Source of the DNA: Ruminococcus_C sp963590855
Lineage (GTDB): Bacteria; Bacillota; Clostridia; Oscillospirales; Ruminococcaceae
DNA: 64,000 nucleotides
Direction: 5' to 3'
Assembly: GCA_963590855.1 (NCBI GenBank)
Contig: CAVAQT010000015.1
Location: 3,115-67,114 of the forward strand
Positions 16,268 to 24,697 of this stretch are shown here, one piece after another (position 1 is the first letter of the stretch; each line of letters opens with the position of its first letter). The notes beneath the pieces are model-generated. The model was not told where the DNA came from and did no database searches. It saw only the letters and a list, made by a program, of their open reading frames with translations. Both the position numbers and the translations under genes were made by a program.

Positions 16268-17341
16268 TCAGTGGATAGGAATGACTGTGTCGCCAAATTC
16301 GATGGAGACAATGCCTTCGGGATTAATGGGCGTGTCGAAGTCAATGTTGTATTCCCAAAGGGTATTCTCCAGATAGGTTTGTGCCAAGCCGCTGTTTTTG
16401 CAATCCGGTGTGAACGTGCTGCCGTCTGCATATGTGATGGTTGCCGGATAAGGTTCATTGTAGGAATTAAACAGCGACATCTCTCCAATGCCGGAAAGGT
16501 GCAGAGAAAATGCCTGAATATCCAGATGTTTCAGATAGCCGGTTCCATTCTCATTTGGAATAGCGATGGGTTCTTCAAAGTCGCATTGCTGATCCTGCAA
16601 AGAATCGTCTAGCGTAAAAGAAACGGAAATGGTTCCCATAAGTTCGGTCTGATCGGCTTCTGCAAATCCGTCTTGTGCTTCTAAGAGTTCTGTTATATCG
16701 GTCAGTCCAATGGTACAATTGAGATGGTCGAAAGTAATGCCGTTTGCAAATTTCAGCTGATAGAATGTAGTATACGAGCCGTCTGATTCCGGTACTTCTG
16801 TTTGTACGGAAAAGCCGTATTTCTCCACTTGATAGGGATCATCATCTTTTAAATTATAAATGTTGTCGATTCCCTCAATCATCGGATATACGAGATTGGA
16901 AGTAACGTCCGTGTAATCGCTGATACTTCTTTCTGCAAGGTTAAAATCAGGATCACTGGGAACAATACGCATCATCAGATAAACAGATTTTGCATCGTTG
17001 ACCACACCGATGGGTGTAATGTCCAGACCGTCCATGCCGTCTACGGTAAAGGATTCGATCTGCCCGTTGGTGAATACTGCGGTTTCCGGCACATCCACCG
17101 ACTCTGCCCACGGGAACAGCATCTCCAGCAGACTGGTGTTCTGTGCGGCTGCCACAGAAAAGACGCTGACTGCTGCCACACAGGCTGCCGCCGCAATGGC
17201 GATGCCGGCTCTTTTCCGCAGGGTAATGGTCTTTTTCCGTTTCGGCGTCTCCTGCCGGTGCACTGCGTCCAGAATGCGCTGTTCGCAGGCATCAGACATC
17301 TGAATTTGTTCCATGACACGCTTGTATTGCCGTTTGTCCAT
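16268..17341 (-). CDS. Membrane-anchored anti-sigma factor (DUF4179-type)
   Basis: The 357-residue protein has a short cytoplasmic N-terminus with helix EQRILDAVHRQETPKRKKT, one transmembrane helix at about residues 43-65 (IAIAAAACVAAVSVFSVAAA), and an extracytoplasmic beta-rich domain of about 290 residues. The layout, and the position after an ECF sigma gene, are those of DUF4179-type anti-sigma factors that hold sigma at the membrane until an envelope signal arrives. Its start codon lies inside the sigma gene: the two genes overlap by 50 bases in different frames, a strong sign of translational coupling. Confidence 0.75.
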   Translation of the reverse strand: MDKRQYKRVMEQIQMSDACEQRILDAVHRQETPKRKKTITLRKRAGIAIAAAACVAAVSVFSVAAAQNTSLLEMLFPWAESVDVPETAVFTNGQIESFTVDGMDGLDITPIGVVNDAKSVYLMMRIVPSDPDFNLAERSISDYTDVTSNLVYPMIEGIDNIYNLKDDDPYQVEKYGFSVQTEVPESDGSYTTFYQLKFANGITFDHLNCTIGLTDITELLEAQDGFAEADQTELMGTISVSFTLDDSLQDQQCDFEEPIAIPNENGTGYLKHLDIQAFSLHLSGIGEMSLFNSYNEPYPATITYADGSTFTPDCKNSGLAQTYLENTLWEYNIDFDTPINPEGIVSIEFGDTVIPIH

Positions 17342-17819
17342 AGTGAAACCCACCTTTCTGTTCCAGCTGTATTTTTAGTTTTTTTCTTGCGCGTTCCAGC
17401 TGCGTTTGTATGGTGGAGGGATTGCGCTGAATCATCTCCGAAATTTCCTGGATGGAATAGTCCTCATAGTAGTAGAGCAGGACGACCACCCGGTATTTTT
17501 CCGGCAGAGAGAATACTGCCGCATACAGTGCATTGTCCTGCGGCGTTTCAAAAGTGTCTGCCAGTGTTTCCGGGAGTTCCGCCCGGTTCTTGTGCCATGC
17601 CGACCGCCGCAGATCGTGGCAGGCATTGATGGTCACCCGGATGAGCCACGCCTTTTCGCTGCCCTCGTCGGGAAAGGGCGTCTCCCGGAGGTAGAACTTG
17701 AGAAAGGTCTCCTGTGAGACATCCTCTGCATCTGCGGTGTTTTGCAAATAGGTATAGGCGATGCGGTAAACGGTATCCTTGTATTGCTTTAGCTTGATGC
17801 GGAATGCTGCCTCGTCCAT
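17292..17819 (-). CDS. ECF RNA polymerase sigma factor
   Basis: The 175-residue protein carries sigma region 2 (YKDTVYRIAYTYLQNTADAEDVSQETFLKFY, given in parts as RIAYTYLQN and AEDVSQETF) and region 4 (LPEKYRVVVLLYYYEDYSIQEISEMI, NPSTIQTQLERARKKLK). The C-terminal 20 residues form a tail beyond region 4. The ATG at 17819 has AGGAGGT eight bases upstream. It is followed by, and overlaps, the gene of its presumed anti-sigma partner. The signal and regulon are unknown. Confidence 0.88.
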   Translation of the reverse strand: MDEAAFRIKLKQYKDTVYRIAYTYLQNTADAEDVSQETFLKFYLRETPFPDEGSEKAWLIRVTINACHDLRRSAWHKNRAELPETLADTFETPQDNALYAAVFSLPEKYRVVVLLYYYEDYSIQEISEMIQRNPSTIQTQLERARKKLKIQLEQKGGFHYGQTAIQACHGTNSDV

Positions 17820-17842
17820 GCGGAACACCTCCTTTTTCACAG

Positions 17843-18014
17843 GGCAATACCGCACAAAGATTGTGCGACAGATGCGTCGTCAAATTTTTCGTCAGATGAA
17901 ACAAAAAGCGGAGTGAATACTTGATGTATTCACGAGCATTTTTGTGAAATATGACGGGAAATTTGCAAGCAGATGGCGTGCAAAGTCGCCAGACGCTCTT
18001 TGTGCGGTATTGCC
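17843..18014. repeat. 172-bp MITE-like palindromic element with 18-bp perfect terminal inverted repeats
   Basis: GGCAATACCGCACAAAGA (17843-17860) is the exact inverse complement of 17997-18014. Moving inward the two halves remain imperfectly complementary, for example the CAAATTT and CGTCA blocks. They meet at GTGAATAC/GTATTCAC (17923-17930 and 17936-17943) around the loop TTGAT. The whole element could fold into one long hairpin. There is no coding capacity. A related end is found at 58242. This fits a non-autonomous mobile or REP-like intergenic repeat. Confidence 0.7.
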
Positions 18015-18101
18015 ACAGGTTCTTTTTGAAGCGCTTCACCCCTATAACGATCGGCAGGGGCAAAATATCTCACTTTCGGAAAAAAATTTTTTCACCCACA
18101 G

Positions 18102-18131
18102 AAAAAGCCGCCCGGTAAGGACGGCTTTTTT
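18102..18131. terminator. Intrinsic terminator, downstream of the amidohydrolase gene
   Basis: AAAAAGCCG and CGGCTTTTT with A- and T-runs on both sides. It can act on both strands, and lies 66 bases past the amidohydrolase stop. Confidence 0.65.
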
Positions 18132-18196
18132 GATGCTGCTATCTTTGTCTGTAAGGGCGAACATGGTTCGCCCGATGATAATATGGGCATTACAAA

Positions 18197-19345
18197 TTAT
18201 AATACATTCTTCCCGTCGATCAGCACCATCCACGGGTCGCACAGCAGGTCTAAGGGGTCGCCGCGGTACAGCTGCACATCAGCATCCATGCCCGGCGCAA
18301 TGCTGCCCACACGGTTTTCCACGCCCAGGATCTCCGCTGCGCCGGCAGTGATGGCATAGAGGGCATCCTCCCGTTTCATGCCGCCCTTCACTGCCAGAGC
18401 CGCTGTGGTAGGCAGGTACTGGATGGGAATGACCGGGTGGTCGGTACAGAGCGCCAGCTTCACGCCGGCTTTCTGCATGACAGATGGCCCGGAGATGGTG
18501 AGGTTCTGCATCTCCGGCTTGCAACGGTCGCATAGAATTGGCCCGGCGATCACCGGGGCGTTTTCTTCCGCCAGAATATCGGCGATGAGGTGTCCCTCTG
18601 TGCCGTGGATGATGACATAGTCCAGGTTGAACTCTCTGGCAATGCGGATGGCGGTGCAGATATCGTCTGCCCGGTGGCAGTGGAAGTGCGCCTTGACATC
18701 CCGTTCCAGCAGAGGCAGCAGCGCCTCAGACTTTGCGTCATAGTCCGGCATATGCTCGTCCGGGTCACTCTCTGCAAAGTCCAGCTCCTGCTGATAGCGC
18801 TGTGCTTTCGCCAGTCCTTCCCGGATCATGGCAGCTGTTGCCATACGGGTGATGGGCATTTCATCCCGGTCGTTGTAGACGCTCTTGGGATTTTCGCCCA
18901 GGGCAAACTTGATGCCGGTGCCGATCTGCATCCGGTCTGCCATCCGTCCGGCGGTTTTCAGGATCGCCATAGTGCCGCCGCAGGCGTTGGCGCTGCCGGG
19001 GGAGGTCATGACAGTTGTCACGCCGGCTGCTCTTGCTTCGGCGAAGCAGTGATCCAGGGGATTCACCCCGTCGATCACACGCAGATGGGGCGTAAAGGGG
19101 TCGGTGGCTTCGTTGCAGTCGTCTCCCTCAAAGGCAATGCCGTTTTCGATAATGCCCAGATGGGTGTGGGCATCGATAAAGCCCGGCAGCAGGAGCGAGC
19201 CGCCTGCGTCGATGTCCTCCGGCGCAAGCGCCGCCGGTGTGCCTGTGCCGACTTCGGTGATCTTGCCGCCCTCAATGCAGACATAGCCGTTTTCCAGAAT
19301 GCCGGCGTCGGTCATGGTATGTATGGTTGCGTTCCATATTTTCAT
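18197..19345 (-). CDS. Amidohydrolase (imidazolonepropionase-like metal-dependent hydrolase)
   Basis: The 382-residue protein belongs to the amidohydrolase superfamily. LLPGFIDAHTHLGI holds the HxH metal pair. HFHCHRADD and YVIIHGTEGH provide the later His ligands, and LALCTDHPV the final Asp. An HGTEGH rather than a carboxylated-Lys motif points to the imidazolonepropionase/prolidase-like branch. The substrate cannot be told. The start at 19345 (AGAGGT upstream) overlaps the stop of the upstream MmcQ/YjbR gene as ATGA, so the two are translationally coupled. Confidence 0.85.
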   Translation of the reverse strand: MKIWNATIHTMTDAGILENGYVCIEGGKITEVGTGTPAALAPEDIDAGGSLLLPGFIDAHTHLGIIENGIAFEGDDCNEATDPFTPHLRVIDGVNPLDHCFAEARAAGVTTVMTSPGSANACGGTMAILKTAGRMADRMQIGTGIKFALGENPKSVYNDRDEMPITRMATAAMIREGLAKAQRYQQELDFAESDPDEHMPDYDAKSEALLPLLERDVKAHFHCHRADDICTAIRIAREFNLDYVIIHGTEGHLIADILAEENAPVIAGPILCDRCKPEMQNLTISGPSVMQKAGVKLALCTDHPVIPIQYLPTTAALAVKGGMKREDALYAITAGAAEILGVENRVGSIAPGMDADVQLYRGDPLDLLCDPWMVLIDGKNVL

Positions 19346-19743
19346 GGATGTACCTCTTTTCGTTTCCGTGGTTTTGGCATGGTCAGGGCATAGCTTTCGT
19401 CCAGCAGCCAGAACAGTTCCGATTCCGGCAGCGTGCCGTCCAGCAGTATGGTGATCCAGTGGGTCTTGTTCATGTGGTATGCCGGAAAAATGCCGGGCTT
19501 TTGGTGCAGCGACCCGGTCTCCAGAGGGCTGCACTTTACATTGAGGATATCCGCCGTTTTACCCGGCGCAAGCCCCAGCTTTTCCGCCGGGATGCGCATG
19601 AGGAGACCGTACCACTTCTGATTTCCCAGGTGGCGCAGCACTGCCGCATCCGGCGTGCTGTCCCAGGGGTATTCCGGCTCTGTGCCGTAGTTCTCCGCTG
19701 CATAGCGCAGCAGCAGTTCGCGCTGTGATGGTTTCGTCTCCAT
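19342..19743 (-). CDS. MmcQ/YjbR family protein
   Basis: This small 133-residue protein resembles MmcQ/YjbR (double-wing CyaY-like fold, thought to bind DNA). Recognisable parts are YGTEPEYPWDSTPDAAVLRH, KWYGLLMRIP, ILNVKCSPLE, GIFPAYHMNKTHWITILLDG and the C-terminal LLDESYAL. The role is not established. It sits 3 bases after mutS2 and overlaps the amidohydrolase start by 4 bases, making a tight three-gene minus-strand unit. Confidence 0.8.
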   Translation of the reverse strand: METKPSQRELLLRYAAENYGTEPEYPWDSTPDAAVLRHLGNQKWYGLLMRIPAEKLGLAPGKTADILNVKCSPLETGSLHQKPGIFPAYHMNKTHWITILLDGTLPESELFWLLDESYALTMPKPRKRKEVHP

Positions 19744-19746
19744 GGC

Positions 19747-22131
19747 TTACTCCAGGGACACGATGGTCACGCCGTCCTCGCCCTCGCCGAATGTGCCGAG
19801 GCGGAAGTTCTTCACATATTTTAGCTGTTTCAGCCGCTGGTGGATCGCCTTGCGCAGCAATCCTGTGCCCTTGCCGTGGATGATGGTAACGGTGGCAATG
19901 TGGGACATAACGGCTCTGTCCAGGAACGCATCCATCTGGTATACGCCCTCATCGCAGGTACAGCCCCGGATGTCCAGCTCCATAGTGCCGCGCCGTGCCG
20001 CCTGTGCGGAGACTCTGCCGGCGGTCTGGCGCTGTTTCTGTTGGCTCTTTTTCTTTTCCTCCACGCCTGCCACCAGACGCAGCTTTTCCTGGGGAACTTT
20101 TGTGCGCATGGCGCCGATCTGCAAAAAGACCGTGCCGTTTTTGTCCGGCTTTCCGGCAACCACAGCCTTCTGCTTGGTATCTGCCAGCATGACTGTGTCG
20201 CCCACCTGCAATTCCCGGGGCAGCACATAGTCCTCGTCCGGGACTTCCGTCAGGGGATTGGCGGTCTCGTACATCTTCCGGAAGCCGTGCTTGACGTTGC
20301 CCTTTGCCCGGATCACATCATCCCCGAAGGAAGCCTTTTCCTTTGCCCGGCGCAGCTGATCCAGTTCGGTAATCATCTCGTTGGACTGCGCCTTGGTGGT
20401 CTCTACAATGCGCATGGCTTCCAGGCGTGCCTGTTCCATGACGTTTTCCCGGTCGGTGCGTGTCCGCTGTACCTCTTCCCGGAGCTTTGCCGCGTCCTCT
20501 TCCGCCTGATGCAGTGCCTGCTGCATGGCGGCGCGGTCGTGTTCCAGTGCCTTGCGGGTCTCTTCCAGTTTTGCCACCGCCTCTTCAAAACGCTGGTTTT
20601 CCTGGCTCACCAGGGTCTCTGCGTTGGCGATGATGGCGTCAGACAGTCCCAGCCCCTTGCAGATGGCAAAAGCGTTGGATTTTCCGGGAGACCCCAGGAT
20701 CAGCCGATAGGTGGGGCGGAGCGTCTCAATGTCGAACTCACAGGAGGCGTTCTGCACATCGGGCTGTTCGGTGGCGTAGAGCTTCAGCTCCTGATAGTGG
20801 GTGGTGACCATCAGCTTTGCGCCGTTGTCCTTTAAACGCTGGATCACCGCTTCCGCCAGTGCCGCACCCTCGATGGGGTCTGTGCCGGAGCCAAGCTCAT
20901 CCAGGAGTACCAGAGAGCGGTCGTCCGCCTGTTCCAGAATATCGATGACGCTGCGCATATGGGCAGAGAAGGTGGAGAGGTTCTGTTCGATGCTCTGGGT
21001 GTCGCCGATGTCTGCCAGCACATGGTCAAACACGGAGATCTGGCTGCCCTCTGCCGCCGGGATGAGCATGCCGCTCATTGCCATCAGCGTCAGCAGACCG
21101 CAGGTTTTCAGCGCAACGGTCTTACCGCCGGTGTTCGGGCCGGTGATAATCAGCGCCTTGTTGGTGTCACCCAGAGTAAAGCTGATGGGGACGGCCTTTT
21201 TGTAGGGGATCAGGGGATGCCGCGCTTTTTTCAGCACGATCACCCCGTCATCAGTCAGCGTGGGCGGAAAGGCATGCATCTGCTCTGCCAGGCGTGCCTT
21301 GGCGAAATACAGATTCAGCTCGGCGCAGACCTCATGGTCGCGGATGATCGCATCTGCCCATGTGCCGCACTCGGTGCAGAGTTCCTCAATGATGCGCTCG
21401 ATCTCCTCCGCTTCCTGAAGCTCCAGCAGGCGGATATCGTTGTTGGCATCCACCACGGCGATGGGTTCGATAAAGATGGTCTGTCCGGTGGCAGAGGTGT
21501 CGTGCACCAGACCAGGGATCTTGCTGCGGTATTCCGCACGGACAGGCAGTACAAATCTGCCGTCACGGAGCGTGACGCGGCTGTCCTGGAGACAGTCCTG
21601 CACATCCTGTTTGCGCATCATGCTGTCCAGGGTGTCCCGGAGCTTCTGCCGGGAGCGTCCGATCTTGCGGCGGATGTCTGCTAGCGCCGGACTTGCTGCG
21701 TCCGCGATCTCCTCTTCTGAGAGGATAGAGCGATCCAGCTTTTCCAACAGGTAGGGGACGGGTGCCAGCTGGCTGAACAGATCATCCAGAGAGGATTCTA
21801 CCCCGGCACAGCGGTCATACCAGTCGCTGAGGGACTGGATCTGACGCAATACGGTGGCGATCTCCAGCAGGTCTTTCAGAGACAGTTTCGCCCCGGATTT
21901 TGCCCGGCGCAGTCCCATACGCATATCCTGAAAGGCGTGGAACGGCGGTGCGCCGAACTGGATGGACAGTTGAAAAGCGTCGTTTGTTTTTTCCAGTTCC
22001 GTCCGGGCATCTGCCAGATCGGAACAGGGTGTGATCGCAAGCACCTTTTCACGGGTGATATCGTTGGCGGAGAGATTCGCCAGCATTTCTAAGATTTTAT
22101 GAAATTCCAGAATTTCCAGATTTTTATTCAT
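19747..22131 (-). CDS. mutS2: MutS2 endonuclease/ribosome-rescue ATPase
   Basis: The 794-residue protein has the MutS2 architecture: N-terminal lever/clamp helices with LEFHKILEMLANLS, the ATPase with Walker A ITGPNTGGKTVALKT (about 330), Walker B LVLLDELGSGTDP and TTHYQELK, a long charged coiled coil (about 510-640), and a C-terminal Smr nuclease domain with MELDIRGCTCDEG and IIHGKGTGLLRKAI. Known roles of the family are suppression of recombination and rescue of collided ribosomes. The ATG at 22131 is set by AGGAG eight bases upstream. It follows recO at 23 bases. Confidence 0.95.
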   Translation of the reverse strand: MNKNLEILEFHKILEMLANLSANDITREKVLAITPCSDLADARTELEKTNDAFQLSIQFGAPPFHAFQDMRMGLRRAKSGAKLSLKDLLEIATVLRQIQSLSDWYDRCAGVESSLDDLFSQLAPVPYLLEKLDRSILSEEEIADAASPALADIRRKIGRSRQKLRDTLDSMMRKQDVQDCLQDSRVTLRDGRFVLPVRAEYRSKIPGLVHDTSATGQTIFIEPIAVVDANNDIRLLELQEAEEIERIIEELCTECGTWADAIIRDHEVCAELNLYFAKARLAEQMHAFPPTLTDDGVIVLKKARHPLIPYKKAVPISFTLGDTNKALIITGPNTGGKTVALKTCGLLTLMAMSGMLIPAAEGSQISVFDHVLADIGDTQSIEQNLSTFSAHMRSVIDILEQADDRSLVLLDELGSGTDPIEGAALAEAVIQRLKDNGAKLMVTTHYQELKLYATEQPDVQNASCEFDIETLRPTYRLILGSPGKSNAFAICKGLGLSDAIIANAETLVSQENQRFEEAVAKLEETRKALEHDRAAMQQALHQAEEDAAKLREEVQRTRTDRENVMEQARLEAMRIVETTKAQSNEMITELDQLRRAKEKASFGDDVIRAKGNVKHGFRKMYETANPLTEVPDEDYVLPRELQVGDTVMLADTKQKAVVAGKPDKNGTVFLQIGAMRTKVPQEKLRLVAGVEEKKKSQQKQRQTAGRVSAQAARRGTMELDIRGCTCDEGVYQMDAFLDRAVMSHIATVTIIHGKGTGLLRKAIHQRLKQLKYVKNFRLGTFGEGEDGVTIVSLE

Positions 22132-22154
22132 GGGAGTTTCTCCTGTTAAAGACA

Positions 22155-22934
22155 TCATGTAACATTGGGCGGTGCGGACGGATCTGTGATGGACTGATAA
22201 AAGGTCAGCGCCTTTGGCTTCAGCCCCAGATGATACTGCACAAAGCGTTCTGTGCATATGCCCAGCGCCCGGAGATTCTCTTCGCCCAGTTGAAACTGAT
22301 ACAGCCGGTTATAGTCCGCAAAGAGAATGTGCCGCATCGCCTGCAGCACCGGGGCACGGAGCAGGATCGGGTCGCGTACCGTCTCCGGCGCACCGCAGTC
22401 AGTGCAGAAAAAACAGCCCTCTTCCACGGAGAAATAGAGCCGTTTGGGTAAAAATACACCACAGCTGCGGCACATGAGCAGATCGGGCATCATGCCCAGT
22501 TCTGTCATCAGCCGCAGCTCGAAAATGGGTTTCAGGAGTGCTTCTGTGCGCGTGCCGTTTTCCAGATAGTGGAGCGTGTTCAGCATCAGCCGCATCACAA
22601 AGCAGTTTTCCTCCGGGGTCTGTAGTTCCCGGACACTGAGCCGTATCAGTTCGCTGAAATACATGGCAAGGCTCAGCCGGGAGAGAGATTCCCGGAGACG
22701 GTAAAAAATGCGGATGGGTTCGGCGCTGTCCAGATACAGTCCCTTCTGCTGCTTCCGGATGCTGAAATTGGCATAGGAAAACAGCTGGGTGGCAGATAGT
22801 CCGGCGGAGGTGTTTTTCTTTGCGCCCCGGACATAGATCTCCCGAACCGTGTTATGCTCTGTGAGGATGTCAATAAACTTCCCCCGTTCTCCGGCGCTCC
22901 GTTCCGCCAGAACCAGTCCCCGATAGATCTCCAT
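22155..22934 (-). CDS. recO: DNA repair protein RecO
   Basis: RecO loads RecA at gaps together with RecR. The 259-residue protein begins MEIYRGLVLAERSAGERGKF (OB fold) and continues with AKKNTSAGLSATQLFSYA. A zinc finger with CRSCG and CTDCG lies at about residues 155-178. The length is normal. The ATG at 22934 has AAGGAG ten bases upstream and lies inside the 3' end of the small yqzL-like gene (65-base overlap). The order era-yqzL-recO is the conserved Firmicutes order. Confidence 0.92.
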   Translation of the reverse strand: MEIYRGLVLAERSAGERGKFIDILTEHNTVREIYVRGAKKNTSAGLSATQLFSYANFSIRKQQKGLYLDSAEPIRIFYRLRESLSRLSLAMYFSELIRLSVRELQTPEENCFVMRLMLNTLHYLENGTRTEALLKPIFELRLMTELGMMPDLLMCRSCGVFLPKRLYFSVEEGCFFCTDCGAPETVRDPILLRAPVLQAMRHILFADYNRLYQFQLGEENLRALGICTERFVQYHLGLKPKALTFYQSITDPSAPPNVT

Positions 22935-23055
22935 GTGCGGGCTTCTCCTTTTGCACTGCCTGTGCTGTCTGCTGCGCGCTGCCGTCCAGTCCCCGGCGGT
23001 AGTGCAGATAGTCATCGATTCGTCCGGTCATACAGAAAATATCCCATGCGTCCAT
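22870..23055 (-). CDS. yqzL: YqzL-like small protein
   Basis: The 61-residue product starts MDAWDIFCMTGRIDDYLHYR, which matches the short YqzL family pattern (hydrophobic helix, TGxIxxYLxY). In Bacillus subtilis yqzL also lies between era and recO. The start has AGGAGG seven bases upstream. The C-terminal two thirds, low-complexity Gln/Ala and Gly/Arg-rich, read through the beginning of recO in another frame and may add little. Function unknown. Confidence 0.65.
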   Translation of the reverse strand: MDAWDIFCMTGRIDDYLHYRRGLDGSAQQTAQAVQKEKPAHGDLSGTGSGGTERRRTGEVY

Positions 23056-23206
23056 ATTGTGTACCTCCTGTTGGAAAGGGCAGGCATTTCTTTCAGAGAA
23101 ACACTTTGCCGGCTCGCAGGGCGGTCGGCGTCCGTTCTTTGAAAAATTGCTGCCTTACTGAGATACCACTAGGTTGCGTGGGGTATTGCTTTTTATGTGT
23201 GGCAGA

Positions 23207-24103
23207 TTATTCCGGGTTGTCCAGTCCGAAGTTGTGGATCAGCCCTTCTTTGTTGCGCCAGTCCTCCTTGACCTTTACCCAGCACTGCAAATTGACCTGG
23301 ATGTAGAAGAAGCGTTCCAGATCTTTTCGGGCGAGGGTGGCAATCTTCCGGAGCATGGTGCCGTTTTTGCCGATGAGGATACCCTTGTGGGATTCCCGTT
23401 CGCAGTAGATGGTGGCGTCGATGTCCAAAAGATCCTTGTCATCCCGTTCCTTCATGCGCTCGATGGAGACGGCGATGCCGTGGGGCACTTCGTCCCGGAG
23501 CAGGTTCAGGATCTTTTCCCGGATCATCTCCGCCGCCAGTACACGTTCCGGCTGGTCGGTGAATTTTTCATCCGGGAAATAGTGGGGCGCAGGCTGCGCC
23601 AGTGCCATGACCTCCTGTTCCACCAGGTCGATGCCGTCGGCTTCGGTGACGCTCACCGGAATGGTCGCGGCAAAGGGATGCACTGCGTTCAGCCGGGCGA
23701 TCGTCCCCATGAGCTTGGTCTTGTCGCTGCAAAGGTCGATCTTGTTCAGCACCAGAATGGTCGGCGTTTTTGCCTTCTCCAGAGAGCGGAGCAGTTCCTC
23801 TTCCTGTTCGGAAAGGGGCTTGGTGCAGTCCTGAACGAACAGCACAGCATCAATATCCGCCACAGCGTCCTTCACGGCTTTCAGCATATGACCGCTCAGC
23901 TTGGTAGTAGGCTTATGCAGTCCCGGCGTATCCATAAAGACCATCTGTGTTTCGCCCACGGTCTTGATGCCGGTGATGCGGGTGCGTGTGGTCTGGGGCT
24001 TCGGGCTGACAGAAGCGATCTTTTCGCCGATGATGGCGTTGAGCAGAGAGGACTTTCCGGCGTTGGTGTGTCCGGCGAGTGTCACGAAAACCGATTTTGT
24101 CAT
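23207..24103 (-). CDS. era: GTPase Era
   Basis: Era is an essential GTPase that binds 16S rRNA and helps 30S assembly. The 298 residues contain G1 GHTNAGKS (residues 11-18), G2 TTRTRI, G3 DTPGL, G4 NKID and G5 region PVSVTEADG. The C-terminal KH domain has GILIGKNGTMLRKI. Length is normal. The start overlaps the ybeY stop as ATGA, and the gene lies 151 bases before yqzL-recO. Confidence 0.95.
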   Translation of the reverse strand: MTKSVFVTLAGHTNAGKSSLLNAIIGEKIASVSPKPQTTRTRITGIKTVGETQMVFMDTPGLHKPTTKLSGHMLKAVKDAVADIDAVLFVQDCTKPLSEQEEELLRSLEKAKTPTILVLNKIDLCSDKTKLMGTIARLNAVHPFAATIPVSVTEADGIDLVEQEVMALAQPAPHYFPDEKFTDQPERVLAAEMIREKILNLLRDEVPHGIAVSIERMKERDDKDLLDIDATIYCERESHKGILIGKNGTMLRKIATLARKDLERFFYIQVNLQCWVKVKEDWRNKEGLIHNFGLDNPE

Positions 24104-24615
24104 GCGTCAGTATCCTCCGGCTGGTTGGTGAAGGTGGCTTCTCTGGAGATGCCCAGTTCGCCAAGAACTTCTTCTTCCTTTTCCCGCATTTTGCGTTCTT
24201 CCAGCGGGCTCGTCTCATGGTCATAGCCCAAAAGGTGGAGCATGGAGTGCACCGTCAGAAAGCCGATCTCACGCTCCAGAGAGTGGCCGTACATATTCGC
24301 CTGCTTCACTGCCATCTCCAGAGAGATGACCACATCGCCCAGCAGCGCGCATCCGGTCTCTTTGTTGGTGTCATAGTGACCGTCCTGTCCCAGAGGGAAG
24401 GAGAGCACGTCTGTGGCGCGGTCTTTCTGGCGATAGATCCGGTTCAGTCTGTGGATCTCTGCGTTGCTGACAAAGGAGACGCTGACCTCTGCATCCTGCT
24501 GAAAATGCTCTGCCACCAGAACTGCCTGACAGCAGCGCCGGATGAGCATGCGGATTCCTACAGGAACGCGTACTTCGGTTTGATTGTTTTTTACCATGAC
24601 TTTCACTTTTGGCAT
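24100..24615 (-). CDS. ybeY: Endoribonuclease YbeY (16S rRNA maturation)
   Basis: The 171-residue zinc-dependent enzyme is needed for 3' processing of 16S rRNA. Hallmarks are ATDVLSFPLGQ and the metal site TVHSMLHLLGYDHE (three His). The ATG at 24615 has AAAGGAGA upstream. It is coupled to era by a 4-base overlap and follows phoH at 82 bases, the usual phoH-ybeY-era arrangement. Confidence 0.94.
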   Translation of the reverse strand: MPKVKVMVKNNQTEVRVPVGIRMLIRRCCQAVLVAEHFQQDAEVSVSFVSNAEIHRLNRIYRQKDRATDVLSFPLGQDGHYDTNKETGCALLGDVVISLEMAVKQANMYGHSLEREIGFLTVHSMLHLLGYDHETSPLEERKMREKEEEVLGELGISREATFTNQPEDTDA

Positions 24616-24697
24616 ATGGAAAGCTCTCCTTTCGCTTGACTTTCTGGACTTTATGATAATTCTATTTTTTTGCAATCTCAATCAGATCTTTTCTATT

